In this document: piece by piece, positions 1-10,522 of the stretch
How positions within the stretch are numbered: position 1 is the first letter of the stretch
Layout of the letters: each line of letters begins with the position of its first letter
Assembly: GCA_023205875.1 (NCBI GenBank)
Contig: CP060757.1
Location: 124,001-188,000, forward strand
DNA length: 64,000 nucleotides
Direction of reading: 5' to 3'
DNA from: Chloropicon primus
Taxonomy: Eukaryota; Chlorophyta; Chloropicophyceae; Chloropicales; Chloropicaceae
Notes under the pieces: generated by a model
Seen by the model: only the letters and a program-made list of their open reading frames with translations
What the model was told of the DNA's origin: nothing
Database searches by the model: none
Position numbers and translations under genes: made by a program

Positions 1-1542
1 CCTCGAAGACGTCAGAGTAACCTTGGTCATGTAAGACAGGAGCTTCTGAAACGCAGGCGAGCCAAAGCATTCCTTCAGGTTGGAGAACAAGTCCCCGCCG
101 GCGTCACAGGTCATTTCAAGATAGCGCTGCTTGTGGGTCGGGCCCCTCATTTTCCAAGCACCGCCTACTCCAGACTCATACGGGGGTATCACGCCCTCGA
201 ACATTCCTTCTTCCTCGTCCTTGTCGTGAATCTGCTTGGACAGCTGGTCCACCAGAGCGTCATTCAAGAACTTGTACAACTGGATGTGCGAGTCATCCAC
301 AAACTTGTCCGCAATCCTTTCCACGGAGGACTTCACGAGATACTGAGGATTGATGTAGAGCGCCAAGCCCTCCACCTCACTTTCGGACAGCCAGCCGTCG
401 GCGTGCACCTCGGATGGAAGCTTGACGAAGGGATCCACCTTATCAAAGGCAGCGCACGGAGAATCGCCTTTCCACTCGCTTGATTTGCTGTTCACCAGAA
501 TCTGGTTCAGCGTCGCGTTCTCGGAACCCTCGGGGGGCTTCTCGCCATGGAACCAACCCGAGATGCTCAAGCGGGGCTTGTCCGTCACGATCACTTCCTC
601 AATGTCGTGAAAGCTCTTTCCTGGCTGCACGGCAAACATGACCATGGTGTTCCACGTAGGCAGAAGCCGCTTTATCGGGTGATAGTCCGGCAGCGGGAGC
701 TTCCTCGCCTTGCCCTTTGGGTCCACGATGCAGTCGTAGAGGGCCAGAGCGCCGCCGTCCTCGCTCTTCCACGGACTGTCCGGGTCCGTGAGATAGATGA
801 TGTAAGAAACCTTTCTGGTCCCGATCACGTCGTCGTGGCACAGCAGGTGCCCCCCTTGGGGGTAAATGTTGCAAGAGCAGTCCGTCTTATCGATGAGCTC
901 GCCGCTGCCTTTGGACGGACGCGAGGTGGATCAGAGAAATCGGCGGTGGTCAGCGCGAAACTGAAGGCGAAGGGAAGGGAGGGAGGAGGGGGCTTGTCGC
1001 CGTCGCGATATGTGTGTCCTCACCTAAACCTGCCACGTTCTCCACAAAGGTCCTGAACTCCTTGGAGTAAATCGTGTCCCTCAGCCTCTTCAGGTGAGGC
1101 AGCTGCCCCAGCGAGTTCTTGTCGAGGCCGTCCAAGTTGGCCAGATCTCCCGTCTGCAACACCTTGTAGATGTCCGTCTCCTTGAAGGTCGCCCTGAGGT
1201 TTGTGATGATCTCGTCCCGAACTTTCCTCAACCTAATTTTTTTTCGCGCGCGCAACGTGGGAGAAGAAAGAGGTCAGCCCGTGGGAACAAACAACAAATG
1301 AGAGCAGACCGGCACGCGGCATCGGCCGCCAGAGATCAAAGCACTCACACTTTCTCGTTGCACAATTCCTTGAGCACGCAGTGGCGATACGGTTTCGACT
1401 CCTGGAACTCTTTCGCGACCTCGTTCTTGACAACCTCGGAGTCAATGTCAATTCCAAGCACATCGCCTTCGACCTCTTCGACCAACCCCTCCCCCTCCTT
1501 TGCGGGAGCCCTCTTCCTCTTCGCTCCGAACCCTCGTGCCAT
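1..1542 (-). CDS. 2OG-Fe(II) prolyl hydroxylase, OGFOD1/TPA1 family (3' end outside window)
   Basis: Oxygenase of the OGFOD1/Tpa1/Ofd1 family, which hydroxylates a proline of ribosomal protein uS12 using 2-oxoglutarate, O2 and Fe(II). Three exons fit on the minus strand: 1542-1349, 1232-1024 and 908 to beyond position 1. Introns are GT-AG with donors GTGAGT and GTGAGG, and all phases close. The double-stranded beta helix shows the iron ligands HDD (in GGHLLCHDDVIG) and a distal His in SFHDIEEV, followed by the 2OG-binding Arg in PRLSISGWFH; the segment YIIYLTDPD is typical of the family. The ATG at 1542 is chosen over longer readings because it gives MARGFGAKRKRA, a basic N-terminus suited to the nucleus. 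The C-terminal degenerate oxygenase domain begins but is cut by the window edge. The family assignment is firm. Confidence 0.9.
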
Positions 1543-3018
1543 TGCGGCGCACACACGCGAACGAACACACTTCACCACCTTCAATCTGCCTCGTTCCTCC
1601 GCCAAATGAGTCAACCAAGGCACCAAACCAAAGCTCGCGAGACGCTATTTCGCCTCACTCCGTCCCCTTCGCCTCCCCCCTTCCCTTTGGCGTTCAATCC
1701 GCCGCCAGTGTCCCTCCCTTGGTCCTCCTGCGGCCTCCAGCTGGACGTCTTCCAAAATTGTTTATCATATATTTAATAAGAAATGGTCGAGGCCAAGCCG
1801 CTCGCTCGTTCCCCGAGGAGAGGGGGAGGAAAGAGGAAAGAGGAAAGAGGAAAGAGGAAAGAGGAAAGGGTCGGTTTCCCGTCGCTTCCCCGACAGACAG
1901 GATGGGGTGTCCTTTCCTCTCTCCTCCTTGGCTTCCCTTAAGGGAAAGCATGAATGGATGGACCCCAACCCAAAACGAAAGAGGGGCCAAAGCAGGAGAG
2001 GTTCTGGCTGGGGAGACGGAAAGTAAAAGCGTTTTCTCGGTCGTCTTGTGAATCTTTTTCCAAGAGATTCTTTCCTCCCCTCGTGCTGGACAACGACAGA
2101 ATCATGTATTCGACAGCAAGGAAGGGAGGGAGCTAGGATACAACTCTTATCAATACGCGTCCTGGTCCTTGGACAGTCCTTCACCTATTCGATTAGGAGA
2201 GAGGATGGATGGGGACCCAACCACAAGCCTGCTTGGTGCTCTGTGCTTCTTTGCTCTGTGCTCTATGCTTCTTTGCTCTGTGCTTTCTCCAAGTCCACAC
2301 ACAGCACGCGTCTTTGAACGGAGAGAGGACCCAAGGAGATAGAAATAGATAGATAGGAGTAGGAGATAGGGAGGACAAAGGGAGTACAACTGGGGTGTGG
2401 ACAGAAGCGGAAGGGACAACAAGAGCTGCAGGGTAGGAGCCTGCCGACAACAAACTCGTCCTTGCGGGGGTGAAGAGGATCAACAGGAATACCTGAACCA
2501 AGACGACAGGCTAAATAAGGGAACCACTCGACACAAGACCGAAGAGTCGGAACGAACACAGGTACCTAGGTCAAGCCGGGTCTCGGGTTTTGTATCCACC
2601 ACGCTTGGAAGAGGAAGAAGAAGGAAAACCTGAACCAAAGAAAGAAAGAAACTGCTGCAAACTGCGCGACCGACCGACCGACCGGCAAGAGAAGGAGAAG
2701 GGGGTGCGGTGTCGGTGGCATCGATCGAGGCTTACCGCAAAGGAAAAAAAAAAAAAAGACAAAGAACTTTGCCTCGTGGGTTGAAAGTCTTTTTTTACGT
2801 CGAGAGAACATTGTGGCATGCATTCCTACGCTTGGTGAACTTTTTCATTGGTGAGGGTGAAGGAAGGGAAGGAGAAAGAATTTGTGTTCAAGGACGGTGG
2901 ACGGGACGGATTGGATCGACTATTGCTGATCAGTCTGACCACGGAAAGATTTGGTGAAAGAGAGAGAAGAAAGAAAAGATTGGCTGGTGCGTGACCAAGG
3001 AGACCAAACAAACTTGAT
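1543..3018. other. Intergenic region between divergent dioxygenase and AP2 genes
   Basis: No convincing gene. It holds a copy of the recurring oriented module at 1611-1650, a polypurine run of the 7-mer GAGGAAA (about six copies, 1825-1869), and a 22-bp tandem repeat of the type TGCTCTGTGCTTCTTT (about 2.5 copies, 2237-2286). An A-run lies near 2741-2757 and a purine-rich leader at about 2955-2980, shortly before the AP2 start codon. Open frames here are short and low in complexity. Confidence 0.6.
1611..1650 (-). promoter_or_regulatory. Recurring oriented module copy
   Basis: The reverse complement reads GCGTCTCGCGAGCTTTGGTT, then TGGTGCCTTGGTTGA. It lies about 70-110 bp upstream of the dioxygenase start, on that gene's strand. 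Confidence 0.6.
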
Positions 3019-4392
3019 ATGCAGGGTGGAAACGCGACGAATGGTGCTCCATTTGGAGCCGTGCCTCAACAGGGTCAGCAGGTAGGCACCCAGAACCTCC
3101 AGCAGGGTGCTGCTCCGCCGCAGCACCCACAGATGATGACCCCCCCTGGAGCGATGACGGCAGCGATGCAAGTTCCTCCTCCTGCGAATGCTCAGCTCAA
3201 GAAGGCTCAGGCTCAGGCTCAGGCTGTCCAGAAGGCAGCAGCGAGTCCACAGAGCGCCTTGTCCAAGGAGCTGAGGGCCATGAACGGGAACGGCACTCCA
3301 GCTGCGGGAAACAAGGCGAGCACTTCGAAGCAGGACACGACCCAGACGAAGGAGAAGAGCTACCGTGGAGTCCGCCAGCGACCTTGGGGCAAGTGGGCCG
3401 CTGAGATCAGAGATCCTACTTTGGGACAAAGGAGGTGGCTGGGAACCTTCGACTCTGCGGAACAGGCCGCCAGGGCCTACGATGCTGCCGCCAGGCAGAT
3501 TAGGGGCCCCAACGCTAGGTGTAACTTTCCTGAGCCGTCCAATGGCCAGGCCGACCCCGTGCCAAAGGCAAAGCCGCCGTCACAGACCAAGAGGTCGAAC
3601 AAGAAGAGCGAGCCCAAGAAGAAGACTCAGAAGCAGCAGGCTGCCCAGGCCCAGAAAATGAATCAGGAGATGGCCAACATGCAGAACCAGCAGCAATACT
3701 TCGGCAACCAGTTTGCCATGAACCAGGTCCAGATGAACCAGGCCCAGATGGCGATGCAGTCGGCCGCGATGCAGAAGATGCTGTCAGACAACGCCGCCGC
3801 GGCTGCCATGGCTGGCGCGCCCCAGGTCCCCGGCTTCAACCAGCTGCCGAACATGCAAGCAATGCAGCAGATGCAGCAGCAGGGCGCATGGAGGAACGGC
3901 TTCCTCAGCGGGAGCCCCATAATGTTTGGAACCTCGCCCGGCCTCTTAGGGAGCTCTTACGACATGATGGAGCAGTGCGAGGCCTTGATGGCGGGCAGCA
4001 TCCCCACAGGAAGCCTCACTGGCTCCGGGAGCGTCCCTAGGAGGATATCCCTGAGCGAGCTCGGAGGTCTGGGAGGGCCAGACGGAGCCCAGCTGGACAT
4101 GGACGTCGACATGGGCACGGGGAGCATCCCAGGTATCGCCCCCGGGCTGTCCAGTTTCCAGCGCCAGGCCTTCCACATGCAGCACGGCCAAGGAAACTTC
4201 CAGGGGGGGAGGGAGCGAACCTTTTCTCAGGAGATGGGCTTCAGCTACGAGAATTTCATGTTCAGCCCAGTGACTCCAGGGTTTTTCGGCAGCCTGGGCA
4301 CGTCGCCCCCGACGTTTTGGCTGCAGGGTGGCGGGTTTCCAAACCAGCAAAACGGGCCCGAGGAGATGGCAGCACAGCAAACTCGCCAGTGA
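3019..4392 (+). CDS. AP2/ERF-domain transcription factor
   Basis: Single-exon 457-aa protein with one AP2/ERF DNA-binding domain at about residues 115-171, opening with [18 protein letters not shown] and carrying the WLGTF and AARAYDAAA blocks of the plant-type domain. The rest is low complexity: an N-terminal Q/A/P-rich stretch, a Lys-rich patch directly after the domain ([12 protein letters not shown], probable nuclear signal), a Met/Gln-rich middle and a Gly/Ser-rich C-terminus. This is the layout of activators with a glutamine-rich activation region. The ATG at 3019 is the first in frame and follows a purine-rich leader. A single AP2 domain indicates ERF/DREB-like rather than euAP2 type. 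Target genes cannot be inferred. Confidence 0.9.
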   Translation: MQGGNATNGAPFGAVPQQGQQVGTQNLQQGAAPPQHPQMMTPPGAMTAAMQVPPPANAQLKKAQAQAQAVQKAAASPQSALSKELRAMNGNGTPAAGNKASTSKQDTTQTKEKSYRGVRQRPWGKWAAEIRDPTLGQRRWLGTFDSAEQAARAYDAAARQIRGPNARCNFPEPSNGQADPVPKAKPPSQTKRSNKKSEPKKKTQKQQAAQAQKMNQEMANMQNQQQYFGNQFAMNQVQMNQAQMAMQSAAMQKMLSDNAAAAAMAGAPQVPGFNQLPNMQAMQQMQQQGAWRNGFLSGSPIMFGTSPGLLGSSYDMMEQCEALMAGSIPTGSLTGSGSVPRRISLSELGGLGGPDGAQLDMDVDMGTGSIPGIAPGLSSFQRQAFHMQHGQGNFQGGRERTFSQEMGFSYENFMFSPVTPGFFGSLGTSPPTFWLQGGGFPNQQNGPEEMAAQQTRQ

Positions 4393-4786
4393 GTTGTGTG
4401 CCGCAGGCACGAGGGTTGAGGCCGGGCGTGCTGCCCCCTTGACCCGTTTTAAGCATCATCGCACCGGCGCGCATGTCTCTCTTAAGGTTGGCTGCGTTGA
4501 GCGTTAGACGGAACAACGACCTCAAGAAGCAGAACCCAGGACACTCACGCGAGGTGCGAGAGCGGGAAGAACTATACTAAGGAATATAACAACAGACCGG
4601 GGTGTACGACTTAATAGTTTTTTATTTACAATACATTATTGTTGAACAACCACGCGCGGGACCTGTCCCTCCAGCACCCGGGGAGACGTCGTTGAAGCCA
4701 GCCTTGGCCCTTGGTCCCTCTCCCTCTGACGCTGGCAAAGCCTTCTAGAGCTCAAGAGAGAGAGCTCAAGAGAGAGAGAGAGAGAG
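4393..4786. other. AP2 3' UTR and PGRL1-like 5' region
   Basis: No gene. An AT-rich stretch at about 4600-4640 is the likely 3' end of the AP2 transcript. A sense-strand GA tract at 4755-4786 runs directly into the ATG of the next gene. Confidence 0.5.
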
Positions 4787-5740
4787 ATGGGGATCCCTTT
4801 GGATCGAGGAGAAAGAGGCAATGCATCCAACCGTGCATCCAACCCTGCCACCTCTCCTCTTCCTCCTTCCCTTCCCTTGGAATCGAATCGATCTGGCCCC
4901 TTGAGAGCAAGATCAGCCAGAGTCGAGTTCGCGGAGAGGAGAGAGAGGAGAGCGATGAGGAGGTGTCGTGTCCCAACGTTGGGCGAGTGGAGCGGAGGCC
5001 CGGCCACGAGAACGGAGGGGAGACACGCGAGGTCACGGAGCGCCGGCCCCTCCCCGAGGGTGGTCGTGGCCAACGCCCTTGAGGGACAGAGATGTCACTT
5101 CGTTCCAGGGCCACTCGATTCCTTGCACGGGGCGAGGACAGAGGACGTGGAGATCTTGTACACGCAGGCCAAGGAGGCGTACTTCAGCGGGATACCTATA
5201 CTGAGCGACGACGACTTTGACAATATCGAGTCTTTGCTCCGGTACGAGAAGTCCTCGCTGGTGTCGAAGGGGCCGAGGTGCAGCCTGAGGGGGTTGAACA
5301 TCTACAGCGACGCGAGCTTGGACAAGGGACAAACGTTCCTCCTCGCGAGTTTCTGGTCGTTCCTTTCGGTTCTGAGCTACGGCTGCGCCGCGAGGAGCTT
5401 GCCTGGCATGCTCCACGCCGAGGCGTTTGACACCCTGAACGTTGTTGTGGGACTGGGGTTCTTCTCGGCTTTCTTCAGGTGCCTGTTGAACGTTCTAAAG
5501 GGCAACGAGGTGGCAGTCAAAGGGAACTGCCCAAACTGCGGGGAGGAGGTCTACGCCTTCGCGGATTTCAAGGACGTGGAAGAGGAGGAGTGCGAGACCG
5601 AGTGCTTGTGCCACATGTGCAGGAGGCCGCTCGTCTACAGAATCACAAAGCACAAGGGCATCATCAGGCCGATCGCGAACGGCGAGTGGGCCTATGGGAA
5701 GATTTACTCGAAGAGCATCGCTGAAGACTACTCCCCGTGA
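4787..5740 (+). CDS. PGR5-like protein 1 (PGRL1)-like thylakoid membrane protein
   Basis: 317-aa protein matching the plant PGRL1 family, which works with PGR5 in antimycin-sensitive cyclic electron flow around photosystem I. Recognisable blocks are a DDFDNIESLLRYEKSS segment (compare DDMFDRVELKLRWYGS in plants), then PRCSLRGLNIYSDA, two hydrophobic segments at about residues 185-205 and 213-235, and a stromal zinc/redox motif NCPNCGEEVYAF followed by a second CHMC pair. Plant PGRL1 has the corresponding redox-active cysteines after its second membrane span. The first about 95 residues are Arg/Ser-rich, consistent with a plastid transit peptide. The start at 4787 directly follows a GA tract; a later Met at the start of MRRCRVPTL is an alternative. 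The stop lies only 43 bp from the 3' end of convergent NOC3. Confidence 0.8.
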   Translation: MGIPLDRGERGNASNRASNPATSPLPPSLPLESNRSGPLRARSARVEFAERRERRAMRRCRVPTLGEWSGGPATRTEGRHARSRSAGPSPRVVVANALEGQRCHFVPGPLDSLHGARTEDVEILYTQAKEAYFSGIPILSDDDFDNIESLLRYEKSSLVSKGPRCSLRGLNIYSDASLDKGQTFLLASFWSFLSVLSYGCAARSLPGMLHAEAFDTLNVVVGLGFFSAFFRCLLNVLKGNEVAVKGNCPNCGEEVYAFADFKDVEEEECETECLCHMCRRPLVYRITKHKGIIRPIANGEWAYGKIYSKSIAEDYSP

Positions 5741-5783
5741 CGTGGCCCTTGTGGGAGAGAAATAATAAATGTAAATTGTTTTG

Positions 5784-8204
5784 TTACTTTGCGAGTTTTT
5801 TGTTTTGAGTTCTCCTTTCCTTTCCTTTCCTTCCCAGGTAGAGCCAAGTCAGGTCTTCCTTCACCTCGTTCTCGCTCGGGCACTCCCCAACAAGTATGCA
5901 GCTGTTCCCCTTCTGCGATTTGGCCTTTGCCGAGGGTCTCCGAGGGGGGGCAGGGTTGAAGCGGCCCATCCTGCTCCCGTACTCCTCAAACAGCTCGCCC
6001 ACGTCGTTCACGTTCAGTATGCTCGAGGGGTCCTTGAGCAAGTCCGAAGTGTTACTTGATATGACGGTGCCCACGGAGGAGGCCACGTGAGGGTGGTAGT
6101 GCTTGCCAAGCAAAGATAGCTCCCACAGCGGGCAAGTGTTTCTGCCGTGCAGGTCCAGCGTGCCCTCAAAGTCGCTGTAGGTGTACACGGAATTGACCTC
6201 GTCGTTTTCCAGGAGCGCCCTCGTCGAGACGTAGCGCTGCAACAACCTAGCAACCAGGTGCACGCTCCCGAGGGTCTCGTCGCTGCAAGCTTCACTGAGG
6301 CTGCACATGCAAATTCGTTTCATGAAGTTGATGACCCTTTTCCTGTCCATGACTCTCCTGTGAAGCAGCGCGGCCTGGATAGCTTGCGCGACAACTGACT
6401 GAGGATTCGCTTGATTCTCCTTCTCCACCAGGCCTCGAGGCAGGAACTTCTCCTTGAGAGCAAGCTCGTACAGCGTCGTGTCGAACCGGAGCGTGTCAAT
6501 GTTGAGGGCCTTGCCTGGGCCGTCCAAAATCTGATATACGCAGTTCAGGCACTGGAACTTCTGGGACCTCGGCACGGCATCCTCGTTGCATATGGTGTAC
6601 AGCCAATTGAAGAGGTCCTTCATGAAGTCGATATTTATGTACATGCAGAACTTGGCCAAGCAGGAAAGCGTTGAGCTCAGCAAGGGCCAGCTGAAGTCCT
6701 TCTTCACGTTCACCTCCTCCTCCCCGAAGACTATACCGTCTTTGAAGTTCTTCAGCACTCTGAAAACGCACTCGAACATCCCTTCGATGATCTTCGTCTG
6801 TATTTTCATCTTTTCCTTCACACCCTGCGTGGCTGTACCCAGATGGTAATCGACGTCCCTGCCCTCCCTAAGAGCAGCGTCTCGCTTCCTCCGCTTCTCA
6901 TTCGCCCTCCTTTGCTTCTCCTTCCTGCTCAAATGCACGCTGTCGTCTTCCTCCGCCTGCAAGAGCTTCCTCGTCAAGTCGTCGCTGAGGCGAATGACTT
7001 TCATGATCTCGATCATGCCGCCGTTCAGCATGCAGTCGTTCTTCCTGATGTAGTCTGCGATCAACTGGAGCACCTCGAGAGTGGCTTCGCCGTCCTTGTC
7101 GATCCTGAACAGCTGCTCCACGCAATCCAAGCACAAAGCCGAGACATCAGAGAACTTGGAGTTCATCAAGGGAATGACCTGTTTCAAGATATCACTTCGG
7201 TAGTTGAAGTTGTAGTTGGACCTGAGCAGGTTGCACAGGCACTTGCAGGCCGCCACTTTGACCTCCTTGACCCCAGATTTGTTCTTCTTGAAGAGTATCC
7301 GCAAGAAGGCTTGGTACGTCCTCAAGAGCATCGACTCGTAATTGTGCTGCTTCCTCACGTCCTTGGACAGATTCATGTCCGACTCGTCGATCGACTTGAT
7401 CTTATAACTGGGAAGGATGTCCTTGAAGACCGCCTGGAGAGAGAGCATGGCGAGCTGGCAGACCTGGTGGTCTTGCAGCCTCGCAAAGTCCAGAAGAACG
7501 CCCAGGTTTTCCTCCCCTTTGCTCTCTGGCTTCTCGATCGCCGACACGCTGCAGATGGCGATCTTCCTCTTGATCGCCGGGTAATCCTCCGGCTTCGGAG
7601 GAACCCTCGAGACCCTCCCTCCCGGCTGCTTCTTCGCCGCTTTCCCCTCGCCCTCTGCAGGATCCCCGCCCGCCTCTCCCGAGCCCCGCGGGGTCTCCAC
7701 CAGATCCCCACGGTCCGACTTCGAGGCACCGTTCACCCTCACCGATTCCCTCGCCGATTCCGCGATCTCTATCGCTGCCTCAACTCCTCCCTCCAAGTTC
7801 TTCACGGGCAACAGAGGCACCCGAGCCTTCCCTTGCTCGTCCTTCCCCTTCCCCTCCTCCTTGCTCTTCCTCGGCTTGCTTTCGTACTTGTCCATAATCC
7901 CGTCCTCCTCCTCGCTCCGCGGGACAGAAACATCTTTGAAGTCCGCTCTCTCGAACTCGTGCAAGAACGTCGCGCCATGCGAGCTCTTGCCCAGACTCTG
8001 CACAAATTCAATGTCTCCCTCATCGAACTCAACGTCCTCGTCGTTCACGACTGTCGTGTCGCCCACGCCGTTGTCGGCGACGGCGCGCTTCTGCTTCTTC
8101 TTCGCCGCCGGCCTGTCCTTCGACGCTATGGTTCTTTTCTTCGCTCCGCTTCCGCCGGACCCTCGCTGGGCCTCCTTCTGCTTCTTCTGCCTCCTGTTCT
8201 TCAT
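5784..8204 (-). CDS. NOC3: Nucleolar complex protein 3 (NOC3), ribosome biogenesis
   Basis: 806-aa NOC3 protein. In the NOC2-NOC3 complex it escorts pre-60S particles from nucleolus to nucleoplasm; yeast Noc3 also associates with replication origins. The N-terminus is very basic (MKNRRQKKQKEAQRG) and is followed by acidic linkers. The NOC3p domain starts near IKRKIAICSVSAIEKPE, and the CBF/Mak21-type helical domain occupies the C-terminal half, ending with LTWLYLGRKGKERRTQ, a recognisable family tail. The frame stays open upstream, but the first suitable ATG is at 8204 and the preceding sequence has no family similarity. No introns. It is convergent with the PGRL1-like gene. Confidence 0.9.
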   Translation of the reverse strand: MKNRRQKKQKEAQRGSGGSGAKKRTIASKDRPAAKKKQKRAVADNGVGDTTVVNDEDVEFDEGDIEFVQSLGKSSHGATFLHEFERADFKDVSVPRSEEEDGIMDKYESKPRKSKEEGKGKDEQGKARVPLLPVKNLEGGVEAAIEIAESARESVRVNGASKSDRGDLVETPRGSGEAGGDPAEGEGKAAKKQPGGRVSRVPPKPEDYPAIKRKIAICSVSAIEKPESKGEENLGVLLDFARLQDHQVCQLAMLSLQAVFKDILPSYKIKSIDESDMNLSKDVRKQHNYESMLLRTYQAFLRILFKKNKSGVKEVKVAACKCLCNLLRSNYNFNYRSDILKQVIPLMNSKFSDVSALCLDCVEQLFRIDKDGEATLEVLQLIADYIRKNDCMLNGGMIEIMKVIRLSDDLTRKLLQAEEDDSVHLSRKEKQRRANEKRRKRDAALREGRDVDYHLGTATQGVKEKMKIQTKIIEGMFECVFRVLKNFKDGIVFGEEEVNVKKDFSWPLLSSTLSCLAKFCMYINIDFMKDLFNWLYTICNEDAVPRSQKFQCLNCVYQILDGPGKALNIDTLRFDTTLYELALKEKFLPRGLVEKENQANPQSVVAQAIQAALLHRRVMDRKRVINFMKRICMCSLSEACSDETLGSVHLVARLLQRYVSTRALLENDEVNSVYTYSDFEGTLDLHGRNTCPLWELSLLGKHYHPHVASSVGTVISSNTSDLLKDPSSILNVNDVGELFEEYGSRMGRFNPAPPRRPSAKAKSQKGNSCILVGECPSENEVKEDLTWLYLGRKGKERRTQNKKLAK

Positions 8205-8395
8205 CGCGGCGCTTCGCCGCCCTGCAGGTGCCGGCTCAATCGGTGATCGGTGTGATGCACCCCGCTGGTTGGAGAGCTCTCTGGTGGCGGTGGTCGTGAG
8301 GAGAGGGAGGGGAGGGGAGGGGATTATTGATCCAGAGCCTTCTGGCTCTCCAGCAGGATGATTCCAGCAGGATGATTCCCTTTGGTTTATATGTC

Positions 8396-9505
8396 TCACT
8401 TGTTTACAAAACGTTGCTGTTGCTGTTTGCTCTCGCCGCTCTCGTCGTCGTCTTCGATATTGTACACGTGTTCGATCTGGCCCTCGATGTTTCTCTTTAT
8501 CCTCGGCCAGATGGGGAGCCCGCGGATGCCGTGTGAAAAGTGCTGAAAGGTGGGCGCCTTTCCCCGGATCACACCAAAGAGAGGGAGGATCATGTTGTCG
8601 TCGAAAGTCTCGATGTAAGAGGACGACAACGTGTGTATCGCTTCGTTGCACACCGAACCCTTGGCGAGGATGCTGTCCATGGCGTCCTGGTCCTTCTTGT
8701 ACCTCTTAAAGTCGTCGCTCGAGGACTCGTCGATCCATTCCTGCAAGCACCTCCTCGTCGCCTCGGTGTTCGTCATGTACACGAAGCCGCCCAGGAACTT
8801 GTTGCAGCCCTTGCACCACGAATCCAGAAACATCCCTATGTCTTTTGGGTTCTCGTTCGCGAGGAAGTCATGCAGGCAGCCCACCGGGAGGATGTCCGCA
8901 TCGATGTAGATGAGCCGGGTCGCGTTGTTCGGAACCAGATCGAACAGCTGCCTCTTGAAATTCTTCATGTGCATCATCGTCGGCGTCTCCGGGGCGACTA
9001 TGACTTCGTACTTGGCCCTGTTGTTCTCGCAAGCCGCTTCAGAGATAAAGTCCTGCCTGTCGGAGATCACATAGATCGGTCCCTGCCAATTGCTCTCGAA
9101 CCTCAGGAGGTTGATGCTGTGGCAAAGGAACGAGTAGTCACACCCCGCGCCGTTACATATGTACACCATCCCGTCCAACCTCTCCTGGGTCACGGGCTCG
9201 CACTGATCACTCGCCAGCCTCAGCGGCTGCACCTTGAGCTGGGACCGCATGCTCATCAGCAGACACGTCGTCGAAAGGAGCGTCAGCCCAATGACAAACG
9301 TTTGCAGCTCCCTGTCCTTCAACTTCCTTTGCAGTGAGGACCCTTTGTCTCCATGCTGCGCACCTTTGGCGTTCTTGTAATACCCGCTGCCGTACCTCGA
9401 ACCACCATCGAAGGCAGAGGCAGAGGCAGAGGCAGAGGACGACACGCCCCCTTCCCCGTGCGAGGACTTGTGCCTGTGCTTTGTCGTCGCCATTGCCATC
9501 GCCAT
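8396..9505 (-). CDS. Type II membrane glycosyltransferase (GT-A fold, GT8-like)
   Basis: 369-aa protein with a short Ser/Ala-rich cytosolic tail, one hydrophobic anchor at about residues 68-88 (FVIGLTLLSTTCLLM), and a lumenal GT-A domain. The metal- and nucleotide-sugar-binding DxD appears as YIDADILP, preceded by FDLVPNNATRLI; a second catalytic-region segment is FLGGFVYMTNTEATRRCLQEW. This points to a Golgi transferase using an activated sugar, but donor and acceptor cannot be told. It starts with three closely spaced ATGs (9505, 9499, 9493); the first is used. An upstream GTG extension was rejected. One module copy lies about 90-120 bp upstream. It sits 191 bp downstream of the NOC3 start on the same strand. 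Confidence 0.75.
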   Translation of the reverse strand: MAMAMATTKHRHKSSHGEGGVSSSASASASAFDGGSRYGSGYYKNAKGAQHGDKGSSLQRKLKDRELQTFVIGLTLLSTTCLLMSMRSQLKVQPLRLASDQCEPVTQERLDGMVYICNGAGCDYSFLCHSINLLRFESNWQGPIYVISDRQDFISEAACENNRAKYEVIVAPETPTMMHMKNFKRQLFDLVPNNATRLIYIDADILPVGCLHDFLANENPKDIGMFLDSWCKGCNKFLGGFVYMTNTEATRRCLQEWIDESSSDDFKRYKKDQDAMDSILAKGSVCNEAIHTLSSSYIETFDDNMILPLFGVIRGKAPTFQHFSHGIRGLPIWPRIKRNIEGQIEHVYNIEDDDESGESKQQQQRFVNK

Positions 9506-9593
9506 AGCACACGCACACACAGCACCTTTGGCTTTGGCCTTCTCCCCTCCTCGCTCAAAACTTGCGCGACGGACGGCAATGTAAGTGAGGGGG

Positions 9594-9625
9594 ACCTATG
9601 GAAAGCTCGCGAGACGCGCTTTAAT
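9594..9625 (-). promoter_or_regulatory. Recurring oriented module copy
   Basis: The reverse complement reads GCGCGTCTCGCGAGCTTTCC, then ATAGGTCCCC. It lies about 90-120 bp upstream of the glycosyltransferase start. Confidence 0.6.
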
Positions 9626-10042
9626 GTTCCAAGGGTCTCAGCAAGCATCCGCTTCGTCCTGGCCCTTCCGCTACACCTTTCCCTTTGCCTTCCACACCTT
9701 TGGCCTCCTCCTCTCCTTTCAAATCGATCGTACAGCTACTCTGCAATCTACTCTGAAAAATGAAGTTGGAGACGCGCAGGATCACTCTCGCCTTCTTTCG
9801 AGCGAGGGAAGGAAAGGTGAGGACGAGTGACACGCCTCCTCTCCCGATCTCTCTCTCTCTTCATGCCATCCCCCTCTCCCTTCCTCATCTCATCTCATCT
9901 CATCTCATCTCCTCTGCTCCGCTCTGCTCTGGCTTTCCTCCATCACTTCACTGCTTCACTGGTTGGTGTTCTTTCGAGCGAGGGAAGAGAAGGAAAGAAC
10001 AATTACCTGAGAGATCCTTGACTTGAGCATCCTCTCCACCCA

Positions 10043-10076
<34 letters not shown>

Positions 10077-10224
10077 TCTCTCTTTCTTCCTCCTCCTCCC
10101 TTCCCTCTGTCTCTCCATCCTGCCAGGTGGTCTCACTGGAGGGGAACGAAGGGGAAGGGTGAGTGTGTCGCGGGACGTGCGGGACGAGGACGACGGCAAA
10201 GGAGAGAGGGGAGGCCGCAGGGGG

Positions 10225-10266
10225 GAGCGTCTCGTCGCGCTCTTTCGATCGACCCCTCTCTTGCGG
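10225..10266 (+). promoter_or_regulatory. Recurring oriented module copy
   Basis: It reads GAGCGTCTCGTCGCGCTCTT, then TCGATCGACCCCTCTC. It lies upstream of the SANT-RING-PHD gene on its strand. Confidence 0.55.
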
Positions 10267-10522
10267 ACAGTGTACCGCCCTGGGTAAAGCAAAACAGAAC
10301 GAAGAGACAGACAGAGAGAGAGAGAGAGGAGCAAGGAACTCTGTTCCGTTGTCGAGGTTGACTGGAGCGGAGGTCGAGGAGAGGGGTAGCACCAGGTGGA
10401 TTCCTGCGTCCGTGGCAAGCGGCAGGACTCTCGACGCTCTTGAAGTGGACCGAGCTAGAGGAGAGAACCTTCCTCTCCTCTTTTACCCAAAAATCTAGAC
10501 CCAAGGAAGAGGACTGGATTGG

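Larger units (their letters stand above)
9506..10522. promoter_or_regulatory. Divergent promoter region, glycosyltransferase / SANT-RING-PHD
   Basis: No gene. It contains module copies at 9594-9625 (oriented to the minus-strand gene) and 10225-10266 (oriented to the plus-strand gene). An identical 19-mer, beginning TTCTTTCGAGCGAGGG, occurs at 9793 and 9969. Five tandem copies of CATCT lie at 9886-9910, a CT run at about 10044-10067 and a GA run at 10314-10329. Confidence 0.55.

Noticed and set aside
8205-8651. N-terminal extension of NOC3 upstream of 8204
   Set aside because: The open frame continues, but the sequence is unlike NOC3 and overlaps the 3' end of the glycosyltransferase gene; the basic MKNRRQKKQ start fits the family.
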